Source of the DNA: Cognatiluteimonas sedimenti
GTDB taxonomy: Bacteria; Pseudomonadota; Gammaproteobacteria; Xanthomonadales; Xanthomonadaceae
Assembly: GCF_022808325.1 (NCBI RefSeq)
Contig: NZ_JALGCL010000003.1
Location: 62,001-126,000 of the forward strand
DNA: 64,000 nucleotides
Direction: 5' to 3'
Shown: positions 54,813 through 64,000 of the stretch, piece by piece
How the letters are laid out: each line of letters starts with the position of its first letter
Numbering within the stretch: the first letter of the stretch is position 1
The notes under the pieces: generated by a model
What the model was told of the DNA's origin: nothing
What the model saw: only the letters and a program-made list of their open reading frames with translations
The model's database searches: none
Made by a program: the position numbers and the translations under genes

Positions 54813-55390
54813 GCGCCCGCGCCCCCGCGCACGCGCATCCGCAACGAGAAGCCGACGTCCGCCGACACGGCGAACTTCCAGCGGTCCATGCCGTAGTCGC
54901 CGCGGTGGATGGTGCCGGTGGCGACCACGTCGCAATCCCGGCCCGGCAGCGCGCAACCCGCCGGCGCGATCTCGAACACCTCGCGCCGGTGCACGCCGCG
55001 GATGCGCAGCGTGCCGGCCAGTGCGCCGCCATGCTGCAACAGCGCGGGCGCGTAGGCATCGGACAGGAATTCGACCTGCGGCCAGTGGTCGGCATCGAAG
55101 AAGCCGCCGCCGCGGGTGAAGCGGGTATAGCCCGGATGGCCCACGATCTCGACGTCGCGGGTCGACAGCAGCAGCCGCACCTGGTGGCGGCCGTCGGGCA
55201 ATTCCTCGACTTCGCCGTGGACGGTCGGGAAGCGCCCCTCCAGCACCTGCCCCCAGCGCGTGGTCAGGCTGAAGCCCACCCGCGAGGCGACACCGTCGAT
55301 CTGCGTCGCCTGCGCCAGCGTGGCGACGGCCAGCAACGCCGCGCCCAGCAGCCAGGCGCCCCGGCTCCGGAGGCGACCCGGTTGGCTCAC
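54809..55390 (-). CDS. YceI-family periplasmic protein
   Basis: A 193-residue secreted lipocalin-like protein: signal peptide (AWLLGAALLAVATLAQA), then QIDGVASRVGFSLTTRWGQVLEGRFPTVHGEVEEL, VEFLSDAYAP and GTLRIRGVHRREVFEI, typical of YceI (isoprenoid binding in relatives). GTG 55390 overlaps the sixA stop (GTGA), so sixA, yceI and the phospholipase gene form one coupled operon. Confidence 0.85.
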   Translation of the reverse strand: MSQPGRLRSRGAWLLGAALLAVATLAQATQIDGVASRVGFSLTTRWGQVLEGRFPTVHGEVEELPDGRHQVRLLLSTRDVEIVGHPGYTRFTRGGGFFDADHWPQVEFLSDAYAPALLQHGGALAGTLRIRGVHRREVFEIAPAGCALPGRDCDVVATGTIHRGDYGMDRWKFAVSADVGFSLRMRVRGGAGA

Positions 55391-55863
55391 GGCCACCAGA
55401 AGGCGGAGAGGGTCGCGACGCCGGGCTCGATCGCCGCGTCCGCGGGCAGGGTCAACACCGCGATGCCGCCCGGCGGCATGCCGCGATAATCGCCGGACTG
55501 GCCGCTGTGCATCAGCGCGGCCAGGTGCTCGAGCCCGGGGTTGTGGCCGACCAGCAGCAGCCGCTCGGCGTCGCGATGGCTGTCGGCCAGCGCCGCGAGC
55601 GTGCCCGAGGTCGCTTCGTAGATGGCGTCGTCCAGCCGTTGCTCGACGTAGCCGATCGCGCCCAGCACCGCTTCCAGCGTTTCGCGCGTGCGCCGCGCCG
55701 GCGAACACAGCACGCAGTCCGGGACCAGTCCACGCTCGGCAAGCCAGCGCCCGGCGGCTTCGGCCTCGGCCAGGCCTTCGGGCGACAACGGCCGGTCCAG
55801 GTCGGCCTGGCCGGTGCTGGCCGGTTCGGCATGGGCGTGGCGCAGCAGGATCAGCTCTCTCAT
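55387..55863 (-). CDS. sixA: Phosphohistidine phosphatase SixA-like
   Basis: A 158-residue histidine-phosphatase: LILLRHAHAEPASTG is the catalytic RHG-type motif (here RHA), SPARRTRETLEAVL and LVGHNPGLEHLAALM complete the site. SixA removes phosphate from HPt domains; the nearby hybrid kinase with an HPt domain (58450-61329) is a possible partner, but that link is inference. Confidence 0.9.
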   Translation of the reverse strand: MRELILLRHAHAEPASTGQADLDRPLSPEGLAEAEAAGRWLAERGLVPDCVLCSPARRTRETLEAVLGAIGYVEQRLDDAIYEATSGTLAALADSHRDAERLLLVGHNPGLEHLAALMHSGQSGDYRGMPPGGIAVLTLPADAAIEPGVATLSAFWWP

Positions 55864-55974
55864 GCCGGTGCTCTCGATGGGTGTGCGTGCGCGTGCGCGC
55901 GGATGCCGCCAGCGTAGCCGAGCGCGCGGGAGTTGGCGTGAGCGCCGAAGACGGCGGCGACGACCGCGATCAGC

Positions 55975-56607
55975 TCACTTCTTCAGCCAGCGCAGCAGCG
56001 GTTGCCAGTCGTCCTGGTGTTCGCGCACCTGGGCGGAGTGGTAGTCGAACAGGCTCTTGCCCAGGCCGACCAGCACCGAATACGCCTGGCTGTCGCGCAA
56101 CTGCGCCACCACCGGATAGGGCCATTGCCGCCACAACTCCAGCGCCTGCTGCGAGGCGTTGGTCCAGGGCCGCAGCTTGTTGCCCACCAGCCCGACCGGC
56201 AGCTGGCCGCGACGCACCCGCGCCAGCTTGGCAAGGCTGTCCAGGAACGGCACGGTGGCTTCGATGTCGAGGGTCGACGGCAGCACCGGCACCAGCACCG
56301 CGTCGGCGCGCTCCAGGAACGGCATCAGCTCGTGCGCCATCGCGCCGGCCGCGCCGTCGATCACCACGACCTGGGTGTTCTCCGGCAGTGCGCGCTGCCA
56401 GCCGCGCTCGGCCTTGCTGCCGTCCACCGGCAGCACCGCGCTGTCGAGCCCGGCGCGGCGTTCGGCCCAGCGGGTGGAGGAGCGCTGCGGGTCGGCATCG
56501 ACCAGCACCGTGCGTTTCCCGGACAGCGCGGCCTGGGCCGCGAGGTGGGTGGCGATGGTGGTCTTGCCGGCACCGCCCTTGGAACTGGCCACCAGGATCG
56601 TTTTCAT
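55975..56607 (-). CDS. ParA/MinD-type ATPase
   Basis: A 210-residue P-loop ATPase: deviant Walker A is SSKGGAGKTTIATHLA, followed by VDADPQRSSTRWAERR and VVVIDGAAGAMAHEL. The C-terminal part has SLFDYHSAQVREHQDDWQPLLRWLKK. No ParB is next to it, so this is an orphan ParA that may position a protein rather than a replicon. GGAG precedes ATG 56607. Confidence 0.9.
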   Translation of the reverse strand: MKTILVASSKGGAGKTTIATHLAAQAALSGKRTVLVDADPQRSSTRWAERRAGLDSAVLPVDGSKAERGWQRALPENTQVVVIDGAAGAMAHELMPFLERADAVLVPVLPSTLDIEATVPFLDSLAKLARVRRGQLPVGLVGNKLRPWTNASQQALELWRQWPYPVVAQLRDSQAYSVLVGLGKSLFDYHSAQVREHQDDWQPLLRWLKK

Positions 56608-56666
56608 CCGCGACTCCGCCGTGAACACGAAGCCCGCAGCCTAACACCGCCCCGGCGGACCATGGC

Positions 56667-57485
56667 TCAGGCCGGGCGCGCGGCCCAGCCGCTGCCGTGG
56701 GCGTAATGGAAATGCTGCTGCGCCAAAGGCAGGAAGGCGCCCCGATCCGCCGCCCAGGCCTGCGTCTCCAGCGCCATGTCGGCCGCGCCGATGCGCAGCA
56801 CGTTGAAGGCGTTGGCTTCGCCGCGGCCACGGGTCGAGGTCGCGGTGCCGGCCTGGACCACCAATGCGGCGTAGCCGTCGATGTCGTAGCGCGCCGCGGT
56901 GTTGGCCGCATGCGAATGGTGCAGGTGCCCGGACAGGAACAGGTCGACGCCGCAGCCGGAAAACGCCTGCATCGCCATCCCTGCGCGGCCGACGAGATCG
57001 CCTTCGTCGCCATGGGCGGGGATGTCGAAGGGATGGTGGCTGACCACGATCCGGGTCACCGCCTCCGGCAGGCCGCGGAAGCGGCGCTCGACTTCGGCGA
57101 CCTGCTCGCGGTTGATGCGCCCACCCTTGAACGTCAGCGAGCGCGCGGTGTTGATGCCGATCACCGCGATCTCCGCGTCCTGGTGGTACGGGAAGTCCTC
57201 GCTGCCGATGTAGCGGCGGAACCGCGCCAGCGGCGCCAGGAACCGCCGCAGCACGTCGTACAACGGGACATCGTGGTTGCCGGGCACCACCAGTTGCGGC
57301 ATCGGCAGCGTGCGCAGGTACGCGGCCGCGGCGCGGAACTGCCGCGCGCGCGCGCGCTGGGTGAGGTCGCCGGACACCACCACGAGGTCCGGCGCGCAGG
57401 CGGCGACCGCCTGCGCCAGCGGCGCCAGCAGCACCGGGTCGACGCGGCCGAAATGCAGGTCGGAGAGGTGGACGATGGTGCGCAT
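56667..57485 (-). CDS. Calcineurin-type metallophosphoesterase (CpdA-like)
   Basis: A 272-residue phosphoesterase with the metal-binding set LSDLHFGRVD, VVSGDLTQRA, VPGNHDVPLYD, SHHPFDIP and LSGHLHHSHA. This is the pattern of CpdA/3',5'-cAMP phosphodiesterases, but related enzymes act on UDP-2,3-diacylglucosamine or on lipids. Its ATG shares a base with the stop of the lipid-kinase-like gene (TGATG), so the two are coupled. Confidence 0.88.
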   Translation of the reverse strand: MRTIVHLSDLHFGRVDPVLLAPLAQAVAACAPDLVVVSGDLTQRARARQFRAAAAYLRTLPMPQLVVPGNHDVPLYDVLRRFLAPLARFRRYIGSEDFPYHQDAEIAVIGINTARSLTFKGGRINREQVAEVERRFRGLPEAVTRIVVSHHPFDIPAHGDEGDLVGRAGMAMQAFSGCGVDLFLSGHLHHSHAANTAARYDIDGYAALVVQAGTATSTRGRGEANAFNVLRIGAADMALETQAWAADRGAFLPLAQQHFHYAHGSGWAARPA

Positions 57486-58387
57486 CAGCCGGCCCCCGGG
57501 TCGGGTGCCAGCACCCGCAGCGCGCGCGGCCGTACCGCGAACCGCACCGGCGTCGCCATCGCCTCGACCTCGCCGTCGCGGGCCACGTCCAGCTGCGGCG
57601 CGCGCGCCGCGACGGTCAGCGCGCCCGCGCTGAAGGCGTCGAGGTCGCGGGCGCCGGAGCGGCCGCGCAGCAGCGTGCGCAACGCCAGCCACAGCAGCCC
57701 GAGGGCGGTGCGCGGGTGCAACACGTACAGCGACAGCGTGCCGTCGTCCAGGCGCGCCCGCTGCCCGGCCGCGGGACCCTGCACGATGTAGTCGTTGTTG
57801 CCGACGAACAGGAACGGCGTGGTCCGCCGCAGCTGCCTGCCGTCGACCTCGACCGCGACCTCGAAGGGGTCGGGGTCGCGCAGCGCGGCGAGGGTCGCGC
57901 GGCACAGCGCCTGCCACTTGCCGCGCCCGAGTCGGCGCTGCTGCGACTCGCGGTCCAGCACGATGGTGGCGTACAGGCCGATGCTGGCGTTGTTGAGGAA
58001 CAGCTTGTCGTTGACCGTGCCGACGTCGACCAGGCGGCTGCGGCCTTCGGCGATCACCCGCACGGCGGCGTCGAGCTCGTCGGGGATGCCGAGGTCGCGG
58101 GCGAAATGGTTGAGCGTGCCCAGCGGCAGCACGCCCAGCTCCAGGTCGCGCTCGAGCGCGCGCGCGGCAACGGCGTTGACGGTGCCATCGCCACCGGCGG
58201 CGACCAGGCAGCCGGCGCCCGCCGCGAGTGCGCGGTCGAGCAGGGCGTCCATGTCGCCGCCCGGCGCCAACTCGTGCACGGTCGCGTGCAGGCCATGCTG
58301 GCGGAACACGCCCGGGAGGCTGGAAGGATCCGGGCGTTCGCGGCCTGCGCCCGAGCCCGCGTTGGCGATCACTGCAATCGTGCCCAT
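57485..58387 (-). CDS. Diacylglycerol-kinase-family lipid kinase
   Basis: A 300-residue DAGK-catalytic-domain protein: IAVIANAGSGAGRER, the nucleotide site AAGGDGTVNAVAAR, LGVLPLGTLNHFARDLGIP and TPFLFVGNNDYIVQG. It is the YegS/DgkB-like soluble type and should phosphorylate a membrane lipid; substrate uncertain. ATG 58387. Confidence 0.9.
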   Translation of the reverse strand: MGTIAVIANAGSGAGRERPDPSSLPGVFRQHGLHATVHELAPGGDMDALLDRALAAGAGCLVAAGGDGTVNAVAARALERDLELGVLPLGTLNHFARDLGIPDELDAAVRVIAEGRSRLVDVGTVNDKLFLNNASIGLYATIVLDRESQQRRLGRGKWQALCRATLAALRDPDPFEVAVEVDGRQLRRTTPFLFVGNNDYIVQGPAAGQRARLDDGTLSLYVLHPRTALGLLWLALRTLLRGRSGARDLDAFSAGALTVAARAPQLDVARDGEVEAMATPVRFAVRPRALRVLAPDPGAG

Positions 58388-58449
58388 GGCGCATCCGTGG
58401 CAGGTGGGCCGCAATCCTCGTCAGCCGGCCGTGCATGCTGCGTGCATGC

Positions 58450-61329
58450 TCAGTGCGGGTAGCGCTCGTCCACGTGGCGCCGCAGGCGTTCGGCGGCGGT
58501 CGCCAGGTCGGCGGCCAGCGGCAGGATCGCCGGCCATTCCTCGCCGCGGCCGCTGGCTTCCAGCTGGCCGGCGGTTTCGGCCAGTTCGACCGCGCCGACC
58601 ATGCGCGCCGCGCCCTTGATCTTGTGCGCCTGGCGGGTCAGCGCGGGCAGGTCGCCGGCGGCGCGCGCGGCATCGAGTTCGGCCAGGTCCTGCACGGTGC
58701 TGGCGAGGAAGTCGTCGAGCAGTTCGCGCGCAATCGCGGGGTCGCCCCCGGTCAGCGCGTCGAGCGTGACCGGGTCCAGCGCGGGCGGGTGCGCCAGTTG
58801 CGGCAACGGCATGGCGATCGGCGCGACGTCGCCGGCGGCGGCCGGGATCGTATGCGGCAGCCACCGCTGCAACGCCGCCGTCAGCGCCGGGATGCCGACC
58901 GGCTTGGCCAGGTAGTCGTCCATGCCCGCGGCCAGGCATCGCTCGGCCTCGCCCTTCAGCGCCGACGCCGTCAACGCCACGATCGGGGTGCGCGGCAGCC
59001 CGCGCAGCGCTTCCTCGGCGCGGATCGCGTGCGCCAGGCCGTAGCCATCGAGCCGCGGCATGTGCACGTCCGATAGCAGCAGCGCGTAGCGGCCGCTGCG
59101 CCATTTCTCCAGGCCCGCCGCGCCGTCCTCGGCGGCTTCGCTGGCGTAGCCGGCCAGCGCCAGCTGGCGCGCGATCACCAGGCGGTTGGTGGGATGGTCA
59201 TCGACCAGCAGCACCAGGCTGCGTTCGCGTTCGGCCTCCTCGACCGCGGGCAGGCTGCGCGCGGTGAAGCCGGCGGCGGCCGCCGCCGAGACCGGCTCCG
59301 GCGCGACCTCGGACAGCGGCGCGCGCGGCAACGCCACCAGCAGCCGCATCGTCGTGCCCAGGCCCGGCACGCTTTCCATGCTGACCTCGCCGCCCATCAG
59401 CTCGGCCAGCCGGCGGCAGATCGCCAGCCCCAGGCCGGTACCGCCATAGCGCCGGGTGGTGTCGCCCTCGGCCTGCGCGAACGGCTGGAACAGGCGCGCC
59501 TGCGCTTCGGCGCTGACGCCGATGCCGGTGTCGGTGACGCGGAAGCAGAGCAGGTCGCGGCCGGCGTCGGGATCGCCGCGCGGATCGCCGCCGCGCCACT
59601 CCAGCACCGCCTGGACCACGCCGGCCTCGGTGAACTTGATCGCGTTGGACAGGAAGTTGCCGAGGATCTGCCGCAGGCGCAGCGCATCGGCGTAATGCGC
59701 CGGCGGCACGCGCTCGTCCACGCTGCAGGTCAGGGTCAGGCCCTTGCTCGACGCCGAGCCGCTGAAGTTGGCTACCGCGCCGTGGATCACCCGCGACAGG
59801 CTGGTCGCGGCCGGCTGCAGCTCCAGCCGGCCGGCTTCGATCTTGGAGAAGTCGAGGATGTCGCCGATGATCTGCAGCAACGATTGCGCCGAGGACTGGA
59901 TCACGTTGAGCGCGCGCCGCTGGTCGGCGTCGAGCGCGGTGTGCGCCAGCACCTCGACCATGCCGGTGACGCCGATCATCGGCGTGCGGATCTCGTGGCT
60001 CATCGCCGCCAGGAACGCGCTCTTGGCGTGGTTGGCCTCCTTGGCGCGCGCCTCGCTGTCGCGCAGCGCGCGTTCCAGTCGCTTGAGCGCCGACAGGTCC
60101 GCGGCCACCAGCAGCATGCCTTCGAGGCCGCCGGCCTCGTCGCGCATCGCCGACAGCGCCAGCAGCACCGGCAGGGCGCGGCCGCGCCGGTGCTGCAGCG
60201 ACATCTCGCGCGGCGCCTGCTTGCGCGCGGCCAGCTGCCGCAGCGCGCTCCAGTCGGCCGGCAGTTCACGCCCCTGCTGCCTGCCCAGCGACTGCGCCAG
60301 CGCCTGCAGGGACTCCGGCTCGAACAGCACGTCCAGCCGCCGCTTGCCCAGCAGCTCGGCCGCCGACCAGCCCAGCAGCTGCTCGGCGAAGGGATTGACC
60401 AGGGTGAACACGCCGTCGGCATCGACCGCGACGATCGCGGTCTGCGCCGCGTCCAGCAGCGAGCGCTGGAACGCCTCGCGCTGGCCCAGCGCTTCGCGCA
60501 CCTGCTCGTTGCGCACCAGCTGGTCGGTGAGCTCGTTCTCGAAGCGCAGCACGTCCCCGCGCATGTCCAGGAACGCGTCCATCACCTCGCCCAGTTCGCC
60601 GCGCGGACGTTCGTCCGGCTCGGCCACGTAGTCGTGCTCGCGCATGCGTTGCGCCAGCCAGGTCAGGCTTTCGACCCCGCGATAGGCGTTGCGCAGGATC
60701 CGGCGCCCGGCCAGCGCCGCCACCAGCAACGCCAGCAGCGACAGGCCGATGCGCAGCGCGCTGGTGCGATAGCCGCGCACCACGTCGGCGCGGACCGTGC
60801 CCTGCGCCGCGACCATCGCCAGGTCGCTGAGCCGCTGCAGCCGGGTGCTGACCGGGTCGATCGCCGGGTACAGGTCGTTGTCGGCGAACTGGCCCAGGCC
60901 ATGGATGTCGCGCCGCACCAGGATCGCGCGCAGGTCGAGCAGGGCGCGGTCCGCGCGCAGCCGCGCCTGCGCGGTCTCGGTGAACAAGCGCTGCTGCGCC
61001 GGCGCCCTCGGCATCCGTTCCAGCTCGCGCCAGCTGCGATCGATGTCGGCATGGGCACGGTCCAGGGTCGCCAGCCCCTGCGGCCAGTCGATCAGGTAGT
61101 TGCGGACCTTGAAGGTGGTGTCGACTACGCCGAGGCTGTAGCCGTCGGCCACCGCCTTGAGCGCGCGCAGCCGCCCCAGCGATTGGTCGCGCAGCGAATG
61201 CAGCGATTGCCGCGCGCGGTACTGCGCGATCTCGTCGATCACCAGCACGGTGGCGCCGGTCAGCAGCAGCAGGCCGAACAGCGCCAGCAACTGGCGGCGG
61301 ATGCTCGGGTTCCCCTGCCGCAGGCGCAC
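58450..61329 (-). CDS. Hybrid sensor histidine kinase with receiver and HPt domains
   Basis: A 959-residue inner-membrane kinase. Order: TM helix ([21 protein letters not shown]), periplasmic helical sensor, second TM ([17 protein letters not shown]), HAMP-like linker, PAS ([37 protein letters not shown]), H box [15 protein letters not shown], HATPase ([18 protein letters not shown]), receiver ([22 protein letters not shown], Asp in LLLSDVHMP) and HPt ([16 protein letters not shown]). This is a BarA/phosphorelay type architecture. GTG start. The EAL response regulator starts upstream on the same strand with only 9 bp between them. Confidence 0.93.
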   Translation of the reverse strand: MRLRQGNPSIRRQLLALFGLLLLTGATVLVIDEIAQYRARQSLHSLRDQSLGRLRALKAVADGYSLGVVDTTFKVRNYLIDWPQGLATLDRAHADIDRSWRELERMPRAPAQQRLFTETAQARLRADRALLDLRAILVRRDIHGLGQFADNDLYPAIDPVSTRLQRLSDLAMVAAQGTVRADVVRGYRTSALRIGLSLLALLVAALAGRRILRNAYRGVESLTWLAQRMREHDYVAEPDERPRGELGEVMDAFLDMRGDVLRFENELTDQLVRNEQVREALGQREAFQRSLLDAAQTAIVAVDADGVFTLVNPFAEQLLGWSAAELLGKRRLDVLFEPESLQALAQSLGRQQGRELPADWSALRQLAARKQAPREMSLQHRRGRALPVLLALSAMRDEAGGLEGMLLVAADLSALKRLERALRDSEARAKEANHAKSAFLAAMSHEIRTPMIGVTGMVEVLAHTALDADQRRALNVIQSSAQSLLQIIGDILDFSKIEAGRLELQPAATSLSRVIHGAVANFSGSASSKGLTLTCSVDERVPPAHYADALRLRQILGNFLSNAIKFTEAGVVQAVLEWRGGDPRGDPDAGRDLLCFRVTDTGIGVSAEAQARLFQPFAQAEGDTTRRYGGTGLGLAICRRLAELMGGEVSMESVPGLGTTMRLLVALPRAPLSEVAPEPVSAAAAAGFTARSLPAVEEAERERSLVLLVDDHPTNRLVIARQLALAGYASEAAEDGAAGLEKWRSGRYALLLSDVHMPRLDGYGLAHAIRAEEALRGLPRTPIVALTASALKGEAERCLAAGMDDYLAKPVGIPALTAALQRWLPHTIPAAAGDVAPIAMPLPQLAHPPALDPVTLDALTGGDPAIARELLDDFLASTVQDLAELDAARAAGDLPALTRQAHKIKGAARMVGAVELAETAGQLEASGRGEEWPAILPLAADLATAAERLRRHVDERYPH

Positions 61330-61338
61330 GGCCGCGGC

Positions 61339-62535
61339 TCAGTATTCCGGGCGCCGCCAGCGCGCGACCACCGCGGCCAGTTCCTCGCCCGGCGCCGGCT
61401 TGGCGATCAGGTAGCCCTGGGCCATGCCGCAGCCCAGCTCTGCCAGCATCTGCCAGTCCTCGACGGTCTCCACGCCCTCGGCGACCACTTCCAGCTGCAG
61501 CTTGCGCGCCAGCTCGAGGCTGGCTTCGATCACCGCGCGCTTGCGCGGATCGGTGTGCGCGCCGGAGACGAAGCCCTGGTCGATCTTGAGTTCGGTGAAC
61601 GGGATCTGCGACAACTGCGACAACGACGAATAGCCGGTGCCGAAGTCGTCGATCGACAGGCCGAAGCCCTTCAGCCGCAACCGCGCCAGCACCCCGAGCC
61701 CGCGCGCGGCATCGGCCATCAGCGAGCTCTCGGTCACCTCCAGCACCACCTCGCGCGGGTCCACGCCGTGGTCCTGCACGATCTGCTGGTAGTGGTCGGC
61801 GGCGGCCGGGTCGGCCAGTGTCGACGCCGACACGTTGACCGACACGTGCAGGCGCAGGCCCTGGTCGTCCCAGCGCCGCTTCCACTGGCAGGCCTGCTCC
61901 AGCATCAGGTCGGTCAAGCGCGGCGCCAGCCCTTCGCGCTCGAGCAGCGGCACGAACTGCAGCGGCCGCACGATGTGGCCGTCGCTGCGGCGCCAGCGCG
62001 CCAGCGCCTCGACCGACACCACCTTGCCGTTGCCGAACTCGACCTGCGGCTGGAACCATGGCAGCAGCTGGCCGTTGAGCAACGCGGCGCGCATGTCCTC
62101 GAGGCTGGCTTCGGCCGGTTCGTCGTCGTCTTCGTCCTGCAGCCGCACCTTGTAGGAAGCGAGCACGCCCTGCAGCTTGTCGACCGTCAACGGCTTCTCG
62201 ACGCTGCCCAGCACGTGCAGCCCGTAGGCACGGGCCATGGTCTGCACGGTGTTGAGCAGCGCCGGGTCGAGCGCGCTGACCAGCGCGACGCCGCGCGCCA
62301 GCCGCAGCTGGGCGACGTGGCCGATGAATTCGATCCCGTCCATGCCGGGCATGTCCAGGTCCACCAGCACCACGTCCGGCGGCTCCGACAGGCGCTGCAG
62401 GAGTTCCAGCGCGGCGATGCCGTCGGCGGCTTCCTGCACGGTTTCGATGCCGAGCTCGGCCAGCAGGCGCAGGGCCATGCGGCGCTGGAAGCCGTGGTCC
62501 TCGACCACCAGGATCTTCAGTGCAGACAAGGTCAC
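61339..62535 (-). CDS. Response regulator with EAL c-di-GMP phosphodiesterase domain
   Basis: A 398-residue protein: receiver domain (KILVVEDHGFQRRMALRLLAELG, phospho-Asp in VVLVDLDMPGMDG) then an EAL domain (residues ~150-395). The catalytic set is intact: VSVEALARWR, NVSASTL, VTESSLM, SIDDFGTGYSSLSQL, KIDQGFV and AEGVETVED. It should hydrolyse c-di-GMP to pGpG. It is 9 bp upstream of the hybrid kinase, a likely cognate pair. GTG start with AGGGGAG upstream. Confidence 0.94.
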   Translation of the reverse strand: MTLSALKILVVEDHGFQRRMALRLLAELGIETVQEAADGIAALELLQRLSEPPDVVLVDLDMPGMDGIEFIGHVAQLRLARGVALVSALDPALLNTVQTMARAYGLHVLGSVEKPLTVDKLQGVLASYKVRLQDEDDDEPAEASLEDMRAALLNGQLLPWFQPQVEFGNGKVVSVEALARWRRSDGHIVRPLQFVPLLEREGLAPRLTDLMLEQACQWKRRWDDQGLRLHVSVNVSASTLADPAAADHYQQIVQDHGVDPREVVLEVTESSLMADAARGLGVLARLRLKGFGLSIDDFGTGYSSLSQLSQIPFTELKIDQGFVSGAHTDPRKRAVIEASLELARKLQLEVVAEGVETVEDWQMLAELGCGMAQGYLIAKPAPGEELAAVVARWRRPEY

Positions 62536-62693
62536 CGCATCTCCCCTGATGGATGCGCGTCGCGAACGCCGAGCCTACTCCAGCCGGGGTGCGCCGCGAA
62601 AGCGCGACGGGTGGATGGCGCCGGCGCGGAATTGCCAGGGCGCGCCGCGGCTGCAGGGCACCTGCCGCATGCGCGTCGGCCAAGCCTCGTTCG

Positions 62694-63515
62694 CTAGCGC
62701 GCTGCCACCTGCAGGCCGCCGCCGCCACGGCGCGCACTGGCCAGGATCTCGCGCGCGTTGCGTCCGCTGCAGCCGAACCAGCGCGAGCCCGACAGCCAGT
62801 CGGCTTCGTCGGCGTAGGCGAACAGCAACTGGCCGCCCTTGAGCGTGTCGATCACCGCGTGCGCCACCTGCGGCCGCAGCGCCGGGCACCCCCAGCTGCG
62901 GCCGAGCCGGCCCTGGCGCCGGGCCTGCACCGGATCCACGTACGACGCGCCGTGCATCACGATCAGGCGCTGGCGGGCGTTGTCGTTGAAACCCGGATCC
63001 AGCCCGTCCATGCGCAGCGAGTAACCGTTGCCGCCGACGTAGGTGTCGGCGGTGGCGAACAGGCCCAGGCTGGTCTGGTGGCTGCCGTCGCGGTTGGAGA
63101 AGGCGGTGGCGAAATTCTCGCCACTGCCACTGCCGTGGGCGACATGCTCGTCGTACAGCAACCGCCCGCGCTCGAGGTCGAAGACCCACAGCCGCGGCTG
63201 GGTCGAAGGCCGGGTGTAGTCGATCACCGCCAGCCGCGAGCCGTCGGCGACGTCACCGGCGGCCATTGCGCAGCTGCGTGCCTCCAGCGCCAGCGCCAGC
63301 ACCCCGCGGTCGGCGTCGGGCGCCAGCCGCGACAGCTGTTCGAGCACGACGGCTTTGCGATCGGCCGCGGGCGGCACCGGCGTGGCCGTGGGCGGCGCGA
63401 TGGCAGCGGCCGCCGGCGCGGCGGCGGGCGCGGGCTGAGGACGGGGCTCGGGCGCGGCGCAGCCGGCGATTGCGCCCGCAGCCAGCAAGGTCAAGGCGAG
63501 GTGAAAACGCGACAT
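62694..63515 (-). CDS. L,D-transpeptidase-catalytic-domain lipoprotein
   Basis: A 273-residue lipoprotein (lipobox GAIAGC) with a Pro/Ala-rich linker and a C-terminal murein L,D-transpeptidase-type domain: LWVFDLERGRLLYDEHVAHGSGSG, LIVMHGASYVDP and the active Cys in LGRSWGCPALR. It should act on peptidoglycan or its amino-acid cross-links. It lies 18 bp downstream of a related gene that has no Cys (63534-64000). Confidence 0.87.
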   Translation of the reverse strand: MSRFHLALTLLAAGAIAGCAAPEPRPQPAPAAAPAAAAIAPPTATPVPPAADRKAVVLEQLSRLAPDADRGVLALALEARSCAMAAGDVADGSRLAVIDYTRPSTQPRLWVFDLERGRLLYDEHVAHGSGSGENFATAFSNRDGSHQTSLGLFATADTYVGGNGYSLRMDGLDPGFNDNARQRLIVMHGASYVDPVQARRQGRLGRSWGCPALRPQVAHAVIDTLKGGQLLFAYADEADWLSGSRWFGCSGRNAREILASARRGGGGLQVAAR

Positions 63516-63533
63516 TGCCGCAGGATAGCGGCA

Positions 63534-64000
63534 TCAGTCCCCGGCTGGCTGAACCGATGTCGCAGGTTCGGCTTCCAGCACCGTGATGTCATCGCCAGCG
63601 GCGGCCTGCGCGGACGGGTTCAGGCCCAGGGAATCGCCGGTGACCACCAGCGTGGCGCCGGGCGCGAGCGCGTCGTACAGCGCGGCGGCGAAGGCCGGCG
63701 GGAGCTGCAGCTTGCCCGCGCGCACCGCGGCCACCACGGCATCGGCCGGTGCACCCGAGGCGGTCGCCTCCATCCAGCGTCGCGCCGGGCGGTCCGGGGC
63801 GACGCTGCTGGCGCCGGTGCCATCGCCCTCCAGCAGCACCCAGGCGCGGGTGCCGCTGTAGGCGGGGCCCTGCCACTGCACCGGCGCGCGCCCGATTTCC
63901 ACGCCCTGGCGCAGCACCGCCAGTTCGCCGTCGCCCAGGCTCAGCACCACGGTCAGCGGCCCGGCCGGCGCCAGCTCCGGCTGCCAGCGGTAGGCCCCCG
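63534..64000 (-). CDS. C-terminal end of a degenerate L,D-transpeptidase-like protein (5' end outside window)
   Basis: The frame is open to the last base. GAYRWQPELAPAGPLTVVLSLGDGELAVLRQGVEIGRAP is the entry strand of YkuD domains, and LQLPPAFAAALYDALAPGATLVVTGD is the usual exit, but the catalytic middle is replaced by QGPAYSGTRAWVLLEGDG and no Cys or SHGCxR is present. It is probably an inactive relative of L,D-transpeptidases, maybe a regulatory partner of the gene just downstream. The N-terminal part cannot be seen. Confidence 0.6.
   Translation of the reverse strand, partial: GAYRWQPELAPAGPLTVVLSLGDGELAVLRQGVEIGRAPVQWQGPAYSGTRAWVLLEGDGTGASSVAPDRPARRWMEATASGAPADAVVAAVRAGKLQLPPAFAAALYDALAPGATLVVTGDSLGLNPSAQAAAGDDITVLEAEPATSVQPAGD

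Noticed and set aside
55975-56607. Plasmid partition locus
   Set aside because: The ParA-type ATPase has no ParB or parS next to it, and the neighbours are chromosomal housekeeping genes.
59194-62697. A 1167-codon open frame on the plus strand
   Set aside because: It runs opposite to the hybrid kinase and EAL genes, which have clear domains. Long antisense frames are expected at this GC content, and its translation is Arg/Gln/His-rich without any recognisable motif.

Overview
The window is very GC-rich chromosomal DNA of a gammaproteobacterium, most probably a member of the Xanthomonadaceae/Lysobacteraceae (Lysobacter, Luteimonas, Xanthomonas and relatives). The signs are an Ax21-family barrel protein, a complete oleABCD cluster, hemD-hemX-hemY, ubiJ-ubiB, secB-gpsA, glnA with ntrBC nearby, and GTGGGAGCGGCTTCAGCC-type REP hairpins. 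I found no rRNA, tRNA, CRISPR array, prophage or intact insertion sequence. Protein genes fill almost everything; the two longest gaps (about 7.23-7.56 kb and 31.86-32.41 kb) hold only dispersed repeats and a terminator.

Layout. 1-7.2 kb: the end of a K+/H+ antiporter gene, then a compact RiPP-like system: a SagB-type flavin dehydrogenase, a divergent 95-residue leader-bearing precursor peptide, a large membrane protein with a class III cyclase domain, a TolB-like region and TPRs, and a cyclic-nucleotide-binding GGDEF protein. 7.5-11.8 kb: the glyoxylate shunt (aceA, aceB) with a divergent LysR regulator. 11.9-16.9 kb: an exopolysaccharide operon (sugar-nucleotide epimerase, family 2 glycosyltransferase, YaiO-like export barrel, polysaccharide deacetylase) preceded by a sigma-54 promoter. 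17-21 kb: an acyltransferase, arfB, truC, ubiB and ubiJ. 21.2-26 kb: oleABCD, head-to-head olefin biosynthesis, with a terminator-like hairpin between oleA and oleB. 26-32 kb: a lipoprotein, an M16 peptidase, an SDR, trmL and ax21.

32.4-42.3 kb: gpsA-secB, a membrane-anchored rhodanese, a lipoprotein, a hotdog protein, hemD-hemX-hemY, a FadI-like thiolase, a hypothetical protein, a GNAT enzyme and sodC. 42.4-47.5 kb: ntrC, ntrB, an AmpD-like amidase and glnA; upstream of glnA sit a consensus sigma-54 promoter and two NtrC palindromes 30 bp apart. 47.5-52.7 kb: uppP, a PEBP protein, a YheT-like hydrolase, plsC, a YkvA/DUF1232 protein, a hotdog thioesterase and a 64-residue protein that shares an unusual Gly/Ser/Tyr tail with the YkvA protein. 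52.9-58.4 kb: sixA-yceI-phospholipase D in overlapping frames, a ParA-type ATPase, a metallophosphoesterase and a lipid-kinase-like protein. 58.4-64 kb: a hybrid histidine kinase with an HPt domain, a response regulator with an EAL domain, an L,D-transpeptidase-like lipoprotein and the 3' end of what looks like a catalytically dead L,D-transpeptidase.

The strongest candidate for a poorly described system is the peptide-modification locus at 1.9-7.2 kb. It has a precursor, a SagB-type oxidase and a cyclase-domain partner, but no recognisable YcaO, LanM or radical SAM enzyme nearby. Two further notable points: the exopolysaccharide operon and glnA have the same 17-nt sigma-54 promoter sequence, and the Gly/Ser/Tyr tail is shared by two otherwise unrelated proteins.
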